Positions 26,304 to 35,392 are shown, counted from the first letter of the stretch. The stretch is DNA of 64,000 bases from Brevibacillus parabrevis (GCF_003710905.1 NZ_RHHV01000006.1:62001-126000), one strand, 5' to 3'. Notes: generated by a model not told the origin, from the letters alone. Numbers and translations: made by a program.

Positions 26304-26962
26304 ATTTCCTCTCTATAGGCCATATCCCAGAACATGTACTCCATCTTGGACGTATTGACGAAATACTCTTCCAGTCTCGCCAGCTCCTGCTCGTTTTTGC
26401 CCTCTGCCAGCTCGTTCATGATGTCGATCAGCCAGATTGCCAGCTGACCGAACTCATCCGAGCTGTACATGCGCACCCACTCGCCATAAAGCTCGTGATC
26501 GACTGCCCCTTCGACCTGGGCCAATCGCTTGCCGATCTCCCAATAGCTCCACGTGCACGGCAGCAGCGAGCTGACCAGTTCTGCCAGCGAGCCTTGATGC
26601 GCGACACGCAGCATGTAGCTGGTATAGCCGAGCATGACAAAAGACGGCTCTGTCGCTTCCAGCTCCTCGCGGGAAATTCCGAAGCGCGCTGCGTATTGGC
26701 GGTGCAGCTCCATCTCCGTGTTCAGCGTCGACTCCTGCAAAGCGGCAAAGCGCGCGCTTGTTTCCAGATCGTATGCTTTCACGCTTGCGAGCGCAAACAT
26801 TTTGGCGTAGTCGATCAGGTAGATGTAGTCTTGCTTCATGTAAAATTTGAATGCGTCCACTGGCAATGTCCCGTCACCAAGTCCGGTAACAAACGGATGC
26901 TGGTGAACCTGCTCCCAGATCGGAGCCACACTGCGCAACAAACGGTCGGTAAAAGTCGCCAT
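26282..26962 (-). CDS. tenA: Aminopyrimidine aminohydrolase (thiaminase II)
   Basis: 226 residues, all-helical TenA fold. LLPCTWSYWEIG holds the catalytic cysteine, and the C-terminal EYMFWDMAYREE matches the family's glutamate region. TenA hydrolyses 4-amino-5-aminomethyl-2-methylpyrimidine to hydroxymethyl pyrimidine, the step after YlmB deformylation, so import, deformylation and hydrolysis of thiamin breakdown products are encoded side by side. ATG at 26962, 6 nt after the ylmB stop. Confidence 0.94.
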   Translation of the reverse strand: MATFTDRLLRSVAPIWEQVHQHPFVTGLGDGTLPVDAFKFYMKQDYIYLIDYAKMFALASVKAYDLETSARFAALQESTLNTEMELHRQYAARFGISREELEATEPSFVMLGYTSYMLRVAHQGSLAELVSSLLPCTWSYWEIGKRLAQVEGAVDHELYGEWVRMYSSDEFGQLAIWLIDIMNELAEGKNEQELARLEEYFVNTSKMEYMFWDMAYREEMWPCAIN

Positions 26963-26968
26963 GCTTCC

Positions 26969-28264
26969 TCACTCCTTTGCTTCCTTCGGCGTATTGCACC
27001 AACTGGCGATGAAGCGGGCCATGATCTGGGCAAACTGGACGAGCTGGTCAGGATCGATCGATTCGTCTACGGCGTGCGCATGCTTCAGTTCGCCTGGCCC
27101 GAACAGGACAGCGGGGATTCCGGCATGGGCGAACCAGCCAGCGTCCGTGACCGTTGGAGACATGTCCACGACGGGTGCCGCGTGCAGCTCGCGCTCATAA
27201 GCCGCTTGCAGCTGGGCGAGTGCCGGATGATTGGCGTCCAGCTCCAGGGAAGGGAAAATTTCTCCCCGCTCCTCGATCATGGAGCGACCGCCCCAGCGAA
27301 ACACGGGTGGATGTTCCCGCAGCCACACATCGGCCGCCGCCGCTCTTCTAATATGATCCTCGATCTCGCCAATCATTTGCTCATATGATTCGTTCGGATA
27401 AAAGTGAACCGTAATCCACAAGGCGCAACGGTCGGCGATAAAGGCCGCGTGTCGGCCTCCTTCGATGACGGCCGGGTTGATGGTGTTGCTGCCGGCAGGA
27501 AAACCGGGATACGCTTTCATCACAGCCCAGTCGCGCTCCAGCTCTTGCAGAGCCGAGATTACCTTCATCATTTTCTCAATCGCAGAAGCTCCGCGCACTC
27601 GTCCTCCGGCATGGATCGTCTGTGCCCGCATGCCGTCGTGCAACGTAGTCGGGCTTTCAATCGTAATCCAGCCAGTGATGACGCCACCCTGCCCTTGCAT
27701 ATGCAAGTTGCTCGTGTCGACGACGACTGCGTAGTCAGCCTGGTAGCCGCGTTCAATGGCAACGAGCGTCCCCGCCTCTCCGGCTTCCTCTCCGATCACG
27801 GATTGGAACAGCAGATCGCCTGCCAGCTCGACGCCATGCTCGCGAAGCATTTGGATGGCGAACAAACTCGCAGCGAGCCCGCCCTTCATGTCCGCGACCC
27901 CGCGTCCGTACAAGCGACCGTCTGCGCCGAGCGTCAGCGAAAAGGGCGGATACGTCCAGCCCGTTTCGTCTCCAACCTCGGCCACATCGATATGCCCATT
28001 GACAATCAGGCTGTTTGCCCGCGCCGAATCACGGCCCGAAAGACGACCTACCACGTTGTCGTCGCCGGGGTAAACCTGGAAGCGATCCACCGCAAAGCCC
28101 ATGTCTGCAAGCTGGCTTGCGATGACGGATTGCGCCTCGTCGCTGTTTCGCGCGGGCGGACTGACGGTCGGCTGGGAAACGAGCTTTGCCAACAGGGCGA
28201 ACAGCTCGTCCTTGCGATTGGCGATCGACTCTACCGCTTCTGTCAGACGATCCACGCTACTCAA
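26969..28264 (-). CDS. ylmB: N-formyl-4-amino-5-aminomethyl-2-methylpyrimidine deformylase (M20 family)
   Basis: 431 residues of M20/ArgE-type metallohydrolase. Metal-site motifs: [17 protein letters not shown] (bridging Asp) and the catalytic/metal pair EEAGEAGT; a dimerisation domain lies between and the last metal His is in [11 protein letters not shown]. Family members include ArgE and DapE, but position between tenA and thiG under a TPP riboswitch identifies the YlmB role: deformylating the imported pyrimidine before TenA. Its start overlaps the end of thiG by 8 nt. Confidence 0.9.
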   Translation of the reverse strand: MSSVDRLTEAVESIANRKDELFALLAKLVSQPTVSPPARNSDEAQSVIASQLADMGFAVDRFQVYPGDDNVVGRLSGRDSARANSLIVNGHIDVAEVGDETGWTYPPFSLTLGADGRLYGRGVADMKGGLAASLFAIQMLREHGVELAGDLLFQSVIGEEAGEAGTLVAIERGYQADYAVVVDTSNLHMQGQGGVITGWITIESPTTLHDGMRAQTIHAGGRVRGASAIEKMMKVISALQELERDWAVMKAYPGFPAGSNTINPAVIEGGRHAAFIADRCALWITVHFYPNESYEQMIGEIEDHIRRAAAADVWLREHPPVFRWGGRSMIEERGEIFPSLELDANHPALAQLQAAYERELHAAPVVDMSPTVTDAGWFAHAGIPAVLFGPGELKHAHAVDESIDPDQLVQFAQIMARFIASWCNTPKEAKE

Positions 28265-29027
28265 TCATCCCTTCCACTGGGCTGCTCGCTTGCGCGTAAC
28301 GTTTTTTCGGGATGCGTCCTGCCAAAAAGCCTTTGCGTCCCGCTTCCACGCCCAGCTTCATCGCTTCTGCCATCAAAACCGGATTGTCCGCGAGAGCAAC
28401 AGCCGTATTCAACAAGACACCGTCTGCGCCCAGCTCCATTGCTTTCGCGCAATCTGCCGGAGAACCGATTCCCGCATCGACGATGATCGGCACTTTGGCG
28501 TCCTCGATGATGAAGCGCAAGTTGTTTTCGTTGACGATTCCCTGGCCAGAACCGATCGGCGACGCTCCTGGCATGACGGCATGAACGCCTACATCCTGCA
28601 AGCGCTTGGCGAGAATCGGATCGTCGTTCGTGTAAGTCAACACGATGAAGCCTTCCTCGACCAAAATTTTCGACGCTTCCAATGTGCCGATCGGATCAGG
28701 CAGCAATGTTTTCGGGTCACCGATGACCTCTACCTTGATCATGTCGCACAAGCCGGACGCTTTCGCCAGGCGGGCGATGCGCACCGCTTCCTCGGCTGTA
28801 TAGGCTCCTGCTGTATTTGGCAGCAGAGTGAATTTTTTCAGATCGAGCTGTTCCAAAAAGTTCGGTTCTTGCGGATTTTCCAAATTCAGTCGGCGAATGG
28901 CGAACGTCAAAATTTCCGCTTCCGACACTTCCACCGCTTTCCCTTGCGTTTCCAAGTCTGCGAATTTTCCAGTCCCTAGCAACAAACGGGAGCGAAACTC
29001 GTAAGGTCCAATTTTCAAAGTATCCAT
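28257..29027 (-). CDS. thiG: Thiazole synthase
   Basis: 256 residues, TIM barrel. The opening [19 protein letters not shown] is typical and the Schiff-base lysine lies in MIKVEVIGD; phosphate-binding loops [11 protein letters not shown] and GVLLNTAVA follow. It joins deoxyxylulose phosphate, dehydroglycine and ThiS-thiocarboxylate sulfur into the thiazole of thiamin. ATG at 29027 is chosen over the ATG 9 nt upstream because the binding site GGAGGAGG inside the thiS end is correctly spaced only for this one. ThiF and ThiO are not in this cluster. Confidence 0.96.
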   Translation of the reverse strand: MDTLKIGPYEFRSRLLLGTGKFADLETQGKAVEVSEAEILTFAIRRLNLENPQEPNFLEQLDLKKFTLLPNTAGAYTAEEAVRIARLAKASGLCDMIKVEVIGDPKTLLPDPIGTLEASKILVEEGFIVLTYTNDDPILAKRLQDVGVHAVMPGASPIGSGQGIVNENNLRFIIEDAKVPIIVDAGIGSPADCAKAMELGADGVLLNTAVALADNPVLMAEAMKLGVEAGRKGFLAGRIPKKRYAQASSPVEGMIE

Positions 29028-29032
29028 GATGA

Positions 29033-29236
29033 TCATCCTCCTCCGACAAAATGAACGATTTCGATGCGGTCTCCATCGGCAATCGGCGTTTGTTCATACA
29101 GGGAGCGGTCGATAATTTCTCCGTTGCGCTCCACGACCACGATTTTCTCTTGCAGGGAATACGAAGCGAGCAAAGCGCGAACCGTATTGATTTCGGCCGA
29201 AAGCTCTGCTGTTTTTCCATTCAGCACAACAACCAT
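29033..29236 (-). CDS. thiS: Sulfur carrier protein ThiS
   Basis: 67 residues of beta-grasp fold ending in VGGG, the C-terminal Gly-Gly that ThiF adenylates and converts to thiocarboxylate. [12 protein letters not shown] opening and [11 protein letters not shown] are typical. ATG at 29236 is preceded by GGAGGAA. First gene of the operon, just after the riboswitch terminator. Confidence 0.95.
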   Translation of the reverse strand: MVVVLNGKTAELSAEINTVRALLASYSLQEKIVVVERNGEIIDRSLYEQTPIADGDRIEIVHFVGGG

Positions 29237-29271
29237 TGTATTCCTCCTTCTTGGTGGCACTTGCCGAGGGA

Positions 29272-29328
29272 CAAAAAACGGCTTCCCTCGCCTGCCGGAA
29301 GTCACTCCAGTCAAACGGTGGAAGCCGT
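29272..29328 (-). terminator. Riboswitch-controlled terminator before thiS
   Basis: Minus-strand stem ACGGCTTCC (29320-29328) with GGAAGCCGT (29278-29286) followed by T6. Between the aptamer and thiS, this is the likely OFF structure when TPP is bound. Confidence 0.85.
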
Positions 29329-29449
29329 ATACGTATCCAAACGGACAGATGGAATAAAAAAAACATCCGCCGTGGGATGGTTGAGTTGATCTCATCAACT
29401 GGTGCGCATCCTCTGCGAAAAATCTCGCAAACGACCGCCCTAGTGAAAT

Positions 29450-29555
29450 CGATTCATATACCTCTTCCTCCGCTGGCATGACCCAGGTCAGGTTCAACGG
29501 TCAGTAACACACTCGTTACAATCTCAGCCAACGACGCTCGGCCCCCGTTTGGTAG
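29450..29555 (-). promoter_or_regulatory. TPP riboswitch (THI element)
   Basis: Minus-strand aptamer with GGGGGCCGAGC, the conserved GGCTGAGAT, and the second arm TGAACCTGACCTGGGTCATG. It lies about 210 nt before thiS with a terminator in between, so thiamin pyrophosphate should end transcription of the whole thiS-to-thiY operon early. Confidence 0.95.
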
Positions 29556-29599
29556 TAAACCTATGCAATTGTCGTACGTTCGAGTATTACAGTACCACT

Positions 29600-29983
29600 C
29601 TATTTCGGGTTTGTAAAGGTTTCCTTGTGCATTGCTTCCAGTTCCGTCAGGCAGCGCTGTGCCCAAGCCGCCATTTTTCTCAGCTTGTCCATCTCGCTCT
29701 CCATGGCGATGCGCACAGATTCTTTGTACTCGGGCACCTCGCCGTTGTAACGCATCACTGCCGACACCGGGGCCATGAATTTTTCCAGATAAGAAAGCGC
29801 TGGACGCTGGTGGAACAGCGGCACGTCTACTTCATAGGAAGTGTGCAGATCGCCCTGTTGCGGGTATTTCGTCACTGCCAGCACTTTGACCAAAAGTTTT
29901 GTATCGTGAATTTCCAGCACTTCGGCGATGTATTCTCCTGTCCGCTGTTTGACGCGGACTTTGTCTCCGGGATTCCAGAACAT
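29600..29983 (-). CDS. kapB: Kinase-associated protein B (KapB family)
   Basis: 127 residues. Opening SH3-like segment GDKVRVKQRTGEYIAEVLEI, then the family block QGDLHTSYEVDVPLFHQRPALSY and YNGEVPEYKESV, which line up with B. subtilis KapB from memory. KapB stimulates KinB signalling into the sporulation phosphorelay. No lipobox or TM segment is seen. ATG at 29983 follows GGAGGAG. It stands just upstream of the TPP riboswitch on the same strand and is 42 nt downstream of the AlaX-like gene. Confidence 0.8.
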   Translation of the reverse strand: MFWNPGDKVRVKQRTGEYIAEVLEIHDTKLLVKVLAVTKYPQQGDLHTSYEVDVPLFHQRPALSYLEKFMAPVSAVMRYNGEVPEYKESVRIAMESEMDKLRKMAAWAQRCLTELEAMHKETFTNPK

Positions 29984-30025
29984 GATAGACTCCTCCTTGC
30001 ATTGTCGTTATGGTTGCGCGTCGTA

Positions 30026-31237
30026 TTAAGCCAGCAGCTGGGCAAGCAGCTTGCGCGCGTGGGCAATTACTTCGTCAGCATGCGGCTCGGACTGTCCGCC
30101 GCCTTGGGCCATCGCCGGGTTGCCGCCGCCTTTTCCGGCAATCAATGGCAAGGTGTCTTTGATCAGCTGATTCACGGCGACATTGACTTCTTGCCCGCGT
30201 GCAAACACAAGCTGGGTTTTGTCGTCTGTTGCAGCCGCGAGCAGGCAGACGGCATCTGGAGCTTCCGCGACCATCAACTGGGCAAACTGCTGCAATTGCT
30301 GGATTGATTTGTCCGGGAACACACGGGCGATCACGCGCGCGCCACCCTCCCGCTCAGCCGTGGCGAGCTGTTTTCGCACCTCGACCTCAAGCAATTGTTT
30401 TTCCACTTCGGCGAGCTTGGCTTTTAGCGAATCGCGCTCGGACAAAACACGCTCCGCCTGGACGATCAGCTCGGCCTCGCTCGTGACGAGCAGCTTGGCC
30501 AGTTCGCGGACAGTCGCCTGCTTGCGCGTGTAATCCCGCAAAGCGCGCAAACCGCAAATAAATTCCAGGCGGATGTTCCCGCGATGGCGCTCCCAGCCGA
30601 GAATTTTGATGGCGCCCACCTCACCCGTGCGCGCTGGATGGGTTCCCCCGCATGGATTGTAGTCGTATTCGGGGATGATGACGACCCGGACGTTTTCTGT
30701 CACGGTCGGCTGCTTTTTCAACGGCAAGCTGGCAAGCTCCTCGTCGTCCACAAAACGGGCGATGATCGGATGATTTTCCAGCACAACCTGATTGGCTCGC
30801 TGCTCGACAGCTTCCCATACATCAGCCGTCAGCTCATCCAGTCGCACGTCGATGGTCACGCGCTCTTTTCCCAAGTGAAACGCAACCGTCTCCGCCTGGG
30901 CGACTTCCAGAAACGCAGCGGACAAAATGTGCTGCCCGGCATGCTGCTGCATGTGATCAAAGCGGCGATCCCAGTCGATTTGTCCCGTTACTTCCGTGCA
31001 CTCTTCCGGAAGGGGCACTTCCAGCCGATGGCGCACTTCGCCGTCTACTTCCTCCACATCCACGACCCGGCATTCGTTCAAGCTGCCGAGATCGGAGGGC
31101 TGTCCGCCTCCCGTCGGGTAAAAAGCCGTCTGGCTCAACACGACATATGGCGTGCCATCTGCTTCCTGACCGCGCTTTTGTACGTGTGCCGCAAACGTTC
31201 TCGTATACGCATCCTGGTAATAAAGTCTGTCTTCCAT
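30026..31237 (-). CDS. Alanyl-tRNA editing protein, AlaX-L type (DHHA1 domain)
   Basis: 403 residues. N-terminal Thr/AlaRS beta-barrel and editing domain with zinc ligands in HAGQH and CGGTH; opening FYPTGGGQPSDLG is typical. A coiled-coil-like stretch (about 240-300) leads to a C-terminal DHHA1 domain with GKGGGNPAMAQGGG. It resembles AlaRS without the aminoacylation domain and would hydrolyse mischarged Ser- or Gly-tRNA(Ala) in trans. ATG at 31237 follows CAAGGAG. Confidence 0.9.
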   Translation of the reverse strand: MEDRLYYQDAYTRTFAAHVQKRGQEADGTPYVVLSQTAFYPTGGGQPSDLGSLNECRVVDVEEVDGEVRHRLEVPLPEECTEVTGQIDWDRRFDHMQQHAGQHILSAAFLEVAQAETVAFHLGKERVTIDVRLDELTADVWEAVEQRANQVVLENHPIIARFVDDEELASLPLKKQPTVTENVRVVIIPEYDYNPCGGTHPARTGEVGAIKILGWERHRGNIRLEFICGLRALRDYTRKQATVRELAKLLVTSEAELIVQAERVLSERDSLKAKLAEVEKQLLEVEVRKQLATAEREGGARVIARVFPDKSIQQLQQFAQLMVAEAPDAVCLLAAATDDKTQLVFARGQEVNVAVNQLIKDTLPLIAGKGGGNPAMAQGGGQSEPHADEVIAHARKLLAQLLA

Positions 31238-31352
31238 GTTTGCTCCTTGCCGCCGGAAGGAAAAGACAACTGCTTTTTTCGCATTCCGGCCGTTTTCTCC
31301 CGCCAGGGGTTCTTAGTATACTGGTACCATACAGATCGAGGAGGGGTTATCC

Positions 31353-31739
31353 TTGAACAAAAAAATGTTTACGCTTGCAGAAGCAAACGAATTGTTGCCA
31401 TATGTACGCGAAGAGCTATCTTTTTTGCAAAAATCGAAGCGCTCTTTCTATGAACTGTATCAAAAACGCGAGCAGCTCAAAAAACAGCAGCCCCTCGATG
31501 AAGGGGCGATCTTTTCCCTGGAATGCCAGCTTGAGTTTCTCGAATTGGAAGCGAAAATGCACGTCACCCAATTAATCTCCAAAGGAATCCAGGTCAAAGA
31601 CATCGATATCGGTCTGTTTGACTTTCCAGCGATGATCGACGGAGAGGAAGTGCTGCTGTGCTGGCGCGAAGGCGAGGAATCGATCACGCACTACCACGGC
31701 TTGCACGATGGCTTCATGGGCCGCAAGCCGATCGTGTAA
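31353..31739 (+). CDS. DUF2203 family protein
   Basis: 128 residues. Predicted coiled coil through residues 15-75 (ELLPYVREELSFLQKSKRSF onward), then a compact C-terminus DIDIGLFDFPAMIDGEEVLLCW and WREGEESITHYHGLHDGF typical of DUF2203. TTG start at 31353 is set by GAGGAGGGG 8 nt before it; the next in-frame ATG (31365) is too far. Soluble; function of the family is unknown. It is divergent from the AlaX gene. Confidence 0.85.
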   Translation: MNKKMFTLAEANELLPYVREELSFLQKSKRSFYELYQKREQLKKQQPLDEGAIFSLECQLEFLELEAKMHVTQLISKGIQVKDIDIGLFDFPAMIDGEEVLLCWREGEESITHYHGLHDGFMGRKPIV

Positions 31740-31754
31740 CGGCCACCTTTTCCT

Positions 31755-31982
31755 TTAGCCAAACAGCCGATCCATCTGCTGTTCGCGGACGAGCCGTTCC
31801 TCGGGGCTTGCCAAGTCGTATTTTTTCAACAGGTGAAACAGCTCGTTCAAACGCTCCTGGTCAAGCTCGCCTGCAAGCATGCTCTGAAATTGTCCGACCC
31901 GCTGTTCCGACAAATAGGGGGCTTGCTCGGCGAGCTTTTTTTGCACATCCTCTTTGCTGTGATCCAGTTTGCATTCTCCCAT
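31755..31982 (-). CDS. Small conserved-looking hypothetical protein
   Basis: 75 residues, charged and helical, no TM segment or cysteine pair (one Cys at position 4). ATG at 31982 is spaced 7 nt from AAAAGGAG, which supports expression. The sequence EDVQKKLAEQAPYLSEQRVG suggests a two-to-three-helix bundle. I do not recognise the family. Confidence 0.65.
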   Translation of the reverse strand: MGECKLDHSKEDVQKKLAEQAPYLSEQRVGQFQSMLAGELDQERLNELFHLLKKYDLASPEERLVREQQMDRLFG

Positions 31983-32145
31983 GGTTTCTCTCCTTTTCCG
32001 GTATTTACTCCCATCATACCACGATCATCCCCTTTCGAAAACGTATCCGCGCCGCCACAAGTGCCAGCTGGCGCATGTCCTGTGCCGCTGCGTCTGAGCG
32101 CATCTGCCCCCGGCTGCCCTGCATCTCGTTTTGTCAATAAAAAGG

Positions 32146-32265
32146 GGCTGTCCCAAAAGCCGATTTCCGACTGAGAGACGCCCTTTTTGTCTTTCAAAAA
32201 CGTGGATACATCGATGCTTCCAATTGCTTGTTTGCCGTTAGCTAGTCTGCGCTTTTGGGACAGCC
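32146..32265. repeat. 120-bp element with perfect 15-bp terminal inverted repeats
   Basis: GGCTGTCCCAAAAGC (32146-32160) is repeated as its exact complement at 32251-32265, with 90 nt between. The minus strand is open throughout and reads like the end of a protein (GKQAIGSIDVSTFLKDKKG). It looks like a MITE or the leftover end of an insertion sequence; it could alternatively be an unusual terminator for the GH18 gene, whose stop lies 8 nt away. Confidence 0.6.
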
Positions 32266-32273
32266 GCTTTCAC

Positions 32274-33557
32274 CTACGCCCGCTTGCGGACACGGAAGTT
32301 GCTTTCGATCAGGAGCCAGTTCTGCGGAAACGGCAAGCCAAGCTTCCAGTAGCTGACTCCGCGCAGCCCCAGTTGTTTGACGAGGTCAAATTTGGCCTGG
32401 ATAGATCGGGCATCCTCGAACCAAACCTCATGCTGCCTGCCTTCTTCATCCATATAAGTGAAAAACGGGGCTTGCGCGCGGTAGTCGTAGCGAATGACGG
32501 CGTTTTGCTGCGCCGCCAGCGCGATGGCAGCCTGCGGACTTAACGCTTTTGCCGTCGTCCCTTGCTGGAAAGGCAGCGTCCAGTCGTAGCCGTACAAATT
32601 TTGCCCCATTAAAATCTTCTCCGCCGGCATTTCCGTTATGGCGTACTGGAGAACGCGCCGCACCGGGCCAATCGGAGACACGGCCATCGGCGGTCCGCCG
32701 CTGTAGCCCCATTCATACGTCATGATCACGACGAAATCGGCAATTTCCCCAATCGCCCGATAGTCGTGCGCACTATACCATCTGCCCTGCTGCTCTGCAC
32801 TCGTCTTTGGCGCCAAAGCGACGGAAACCATCATCCCCTGAGCATGTGCGCGATCGCGTGCGCGGCGCAAAAACCGGATGTACGCCTCCCGATCCTGGGC
32901 CGGAAGCGCCTCCATGTCAAAGTGGATGTCTCCCATGCCCAGCTCGCGCGCGGTGGCAAAAATGTTGTCCAGCAGCTTGTTTTGCAGCTCCTGGTTGTTC
33001 AAAACAAGACTGCCCAGTTCCGTGCTGAACTGCCCGCCCTCCAGGTTCGTGACGACGAGCATCAAGACGACCTGGTTTTCTTTGGCAATAGCCGGGAAGT
33101 CGTTCAACGTCGGACGGGCCAACGTGCCATCCCGTTTGATCCGGAAGCTGAACGGCGCCAAATAGGTCAAATGCGGTGCAGCGGTGCGCACATCGGCTTC
33201 CAATGCGGGCGGCACTGTCTGGCGCGGCTCCACATACGCATTGAAATCGGCCGCTCGGCGCGGGCGGGGTGGAATGTACAGGCGTTGCCCGATTTGCAGC
33301 GGGCGGTATTGCGATATCCCGTTAACGCGGGCCAGCTCGGCGGCACTGATCTGATAACGCTGCCCGATCGTGTACAAGGTGTCTCCCTGCCTGACCCAGT
33401 AGTAACTGCCAACAATCGGAATCACCATCGCCTGTCCCACGACAAGCTTGCCTGGATCGGGCAGCTCATTTGCTTTCGCAATCGCCTCGGCAGTCGTCCC
33501 GTACGTCGAGGCAATCCCGGTCAGTGTCTGTCCTTCTTCCACTACATGGATTTGCAT
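32274..33557 (-). CDS. LysM-GH18 spore cortex-lytic type glycosidase (YaaH/SleL-like)
   Basis: 427 residues. Two N-terminal LysM repeats (about 3-48 and 52-97), a short Pro/Arg linker, then a GH18 barrel. The catalytic strand reads GDIHFDMEAL, the DxxDxE motif with Glu as acid; VIMTYEWGYSGGPPM is the substrate-side strand. Bacillus SleL and YaaH have this architecture and act on spore cortex muramic-lactam peptidoglycan; there is no signal peptide here, as in those spore proteins. ATG at 33557 follows GGGGGAGG. Probably made in the mother cell; no sigma-E promoter was assigned. Confidence 0.9.
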   Translation of the reverse strand: MQIHVVEEGQTLTGIASTYGTTAEAIAKANELPDPGKLVVGQAMVIPIVGSYYWVRQGDTLYTIGQRYQISAAELARVNGISQYRPLQIGQRLYIPPRPRRAADFNAYVEPRQTVPPALEADVRTAAPHLTYLAPFSFRIKRDGTLARPTLNDFPAIAKENQVVLMLVVTNLEGGQFSTELGSLVLNNQELQNKLLDNIFATARELGMGDIHFDMEALPAQDREAYIRFLRRARDRAHAQGMMVSVALAPKTSAEQQGRWYSAHDYRAIGEIADFVVIMTYEWGYSGGPPMAVSPIGPVRRVLQYAITEMPAEKILMGQNLYGYDWTLPFQQGTTAKALSPQAAIALAAQQNAVIRYDYRAQAPFFTYMDEEGRQHEVWFEDARSIQAKFDLVKQLGLRGVSYWKLGLPFPQNWLLIESNFRVRKRA

Positions 33558-33621
33558 GAGCCTCCCCCTTCGCAAAATGTCTCTCTTTCTTTTATTCAAG
33601 GCGAAGGGGATAGGTGTTTGT

Positions 33622-33930
33622 CTAGACGAGTGTTTTCAGCACATCGTACAAATAGCCGACAGAGTGCAAGGCATAATGCCTGCTTTCGACCGCCCCGCCG
33701 CGAAACACAAACAATGCGGGAACGCTGGTAATTTGCAACTGCTCCGCCAATGCCGGAGCCAGATTAATATTGAGCTGGTACAACGGAAGCTCGGGCCGCG
33801 CTGCGCTGATGACGGAAAGCATCCGCTCCGCCAGCTTGCAAGTGCCGCACATCGGTGTGTAAACAAACAGCGCCAAGACCGTTTTTTCCCGGCACAAACG
33901 GGCGAGCGTGCTTGTGTCTATGTCTTGCAT
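33622..33930 (-). CDS. Thioredoxin-like protein
   Basis: 102 residues with the redox pair CGTC in YTPMCGTCKLAE and the cis-Pro in ITSVPALFVFRGG. No signal peptide, so cytosolic. Compared with classical thioredoxin (WCGPC) the active site is changed and helix 1 is shorter, as in YtpP/YusE-type proteins of bacilli. ATG at 33930; AAAAGGAG lies about 13 nt before it. Confidence 0.88.
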   Translation of the reverse strand: MQDIDTSTLARLCREKTVLALFVYTPMCGTCKLAERMLSVISAARPELPLYQLNINLAPALAEQLQITSVPALFVFRGGAVESRHYALHSVGYLYDVLKTLV

Positions 33931-34119
33931 GGTGCGGGAGTCTCCTTTTTTCTCGGATTCTTTATGCTAGGCAGGTCGCGGCTTTTTTGTCAATGGATGG
34001 GGGGAGGAAAGCTCATATCTATTATTCTGCGAGAAGGATTGATCGTGGTTCGTTTCTTGCTTACAATGTCCGTAATGAAGCAGCTCATCCTAGCTGTTAG
34101 TAAAGACGGGAGGTTTTTT

Positions 34120-34503
34120 ATGATGGGAAAATACGGAGATACAGCACTTATGACCATGAAGCTGGTTGAATCCCAAGAAGCCAGTAGTCCACTGGAAGCT
34201 TGGGAGAGAGCGTCTATCCATATGTTTGGAGCAGGTACAGCTAGTCAGAAAAAGGGTTGCCCGAAAAGTGCATTTTTCGGACTTTGTGAAGAGGGATTCG
34301 TTCGTGGCATTGAGCCTGGAAGTTACACAACCTCAGTGGACAACAAAGCTTACGCCCTTCAAGCAGTTGAATGGCTAAAGAAAAACCCTTCTCTTTCACC
34401 AAAACCAACCCAGTTGTGGAAAGCGCTTCACATTCCGAAAAGCCACAACAATCAGATGGATGTTGTCCTCTCGCTGTGGAATCATGGCTATATCGATCGC
34501 TAG
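34120..34503 (+). CDS. Conserved hypothetical protein (possibly DUF6979)
   Basis: 127 residues. ATGATG at 34120 follows GGGAGG at 6 nt, so longer in-frame upstream starts are not needed. The segment SQKKGCPKSAFFGLCEEGFV, with two cysteines, then NKAYALQAVEWLKKNPSL and QLWKALHIPKSHNNQMDVV, resembles a small uncharacterised family that I recall as DUF6979, but I am not certain of the number. Soluble, alpha-helical, no signal. Function unknown. Confidence 0.75.
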   Translation: MMGKYGDTALMTMKLVESQEASSPLEAWERASIHMFGAGTASQKKGCPKSAFFGLCEEGFVRGIEPGSYTTSVDNKAYALQAVEWLKKNPSLSPKPTQLWKALHIPKSHNNQMDVVLSLWNHGYIDR

Positions 34504-34555
34504 AAAAACGCGCGCCTCTTCTTCCTATGATCAAGAGAATCCCCCTCTCCTTGCA

Positions 34556-34582
34556 AAAGAAAAAGCACCCCGTCAGGTGCCA
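34556..34582 (-). terminator. Terminator after the YvrJ-like gene
   Basis: Minus strand GGCACC, short loop, GGGTGC, then TTTTTCTTTT, directly after the small membrane protein stop. Confidence 0.75.
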
Positions 34583-34583
34583 T

Positions 34584-34703
34584 TTATCTGTTCCGCAATT
34601 TGCTCACGATAATCGGGATCGCGATTAGGGTAATAACGATCGGAAAAGAAACGTCACCGATTGCCGAGATGAGTTCCACTTGGTTCAAGCTCACTGCTTC
34701 CAT
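34584..34703 (-). CDS. YvrJ family small membrane protein
   Basis: 39 residues; single TM segment IGDVSFPIVITLIAIPIIV with a basic C-terminal tail SKLRNR. Strong GAGGAGGGA at 7 nt from the ATG and a terminator right after the stop make it a complete small gene. The pattern of a short acidic N-terminus, G-x-x-x-FPIVxT and basic tail is that of YvrJ proteins of bacilli, whose role is not established. Confidence 0.75.
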   Translation of the reverse strand: MEAVSLNQVELISAIGDVSFPIVITLIAIPIIVSKLRNR

Positions 34704-34863
34704 GATTTCCCTCCTCTTTCCTCTATTAGACTTCCTATCCGGAGCAAAGTTGCGTAATCAGCATGATTCTGTCCATCGCCGTTCTTGCCCAAAACCTGGG
34801 GTAAGGTACTTTTGGGGCATCTCATCTATACGTATGATGGAGGAAAAACATAAGGTGGCTCTC

Positions 34864-35115
34864 ATGAAAATCATCACTCTTTTCTTATCGCTTTTCCTGT
34901 TGGTTGATGAGCCGTATTTGTCATCGGGCAAAAAGACCGTCCACGAAGACAACCTCCCGTTTACAGCAGATTTTGGCCTGATCACGATTCCAAACGATGC
35001 CGCCTTTGTGATGGGAGATAATCGCTTGAACAGCTATGACAGCCGCTCTGTTGGACCTGTACCCATTGCACAAGTGATCGGGAAAGCAGCCAAAAAACTC
35101 GCAGAAAAGCGCTGA
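34864..35115 (+). pseudogene. Signal peptidase I remnant (C-terminal part only)
   Basis: 83 codons from ATG 34864 (AAGGTGG upstream). After a hydrophobic stretch (MKIITLFLSLFLL) it joins directly to the C-terminal part of a type I signal peptidase: VDEPYLSSGKKTVHEDNL, DFGLITIPNDAAFVMGDNR and LNSYDSRSVGPVP, equivalent to boxes D and E. Boxes B and C, which carry the catalytic Ser and Lys, are missing, so it cannot be an active S26 peptidase. Full-length SipS is about 185 residues. Either decayed after an internal deletion or a re-used fragment. Confidence 0.8.
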
Positions 35116-35276
35116 TTTCAGGCATTGGTTCATTGGGCTTATATGCCTCTTTGAAAAAATAAATGGAATTAACATAATTTTTTTACATAAATTGGTGACT
35201 TTTCCCCTCTCTTTTACGACTTTTTAGTAGAGTGCTTGTTTCACTCTTCTATTCCTGTCAAAAGGAGGTGATCCTT

Positions 35277-35381
35277 GTGAAAAAGGTTGTTGCGATGATT
35301 TTTACCGCTGTGATGATCATGTCGATTTGCGGCAGTGCTCTCGCTTACCAGGGAACTGGATATTTGCCGCTGCTTCGCTAG
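35277..35381 (+). CDS. 34-residue secreted peptide precursor
   Basis: GTG start behind AAAGGAGGTGATCC, a full match to the anti-Shine-Dalgarno sequence. MKKVVAMIFTAVMIMSICGS is a signal peptide with an ALA cleavage site, leaving about 11 residues (YQGTGYLPLLR). A strong terminator follows 12 nt after the stop. The layout is that of exported signalling pro-peptides (Phr, NprX type), but no Rap/RNPP receptor is next to it; a small toxin or membrane peptide is also possible. Confidence 0.7.
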   Translation: MKKVVAMIFTAVMIMSICGSALAYQGTGYLPLLR

Positions 35382-35392
35382 AAATGCAACCC

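Noticed and set aside
33448..34119. Long upstream extension of the gene at 34120
   Set aside because: It overlaps the LysM-GH18 and thioredoxin genes on the other strand, and GGGAGG placed 6 nt before 34120 marks the real start.
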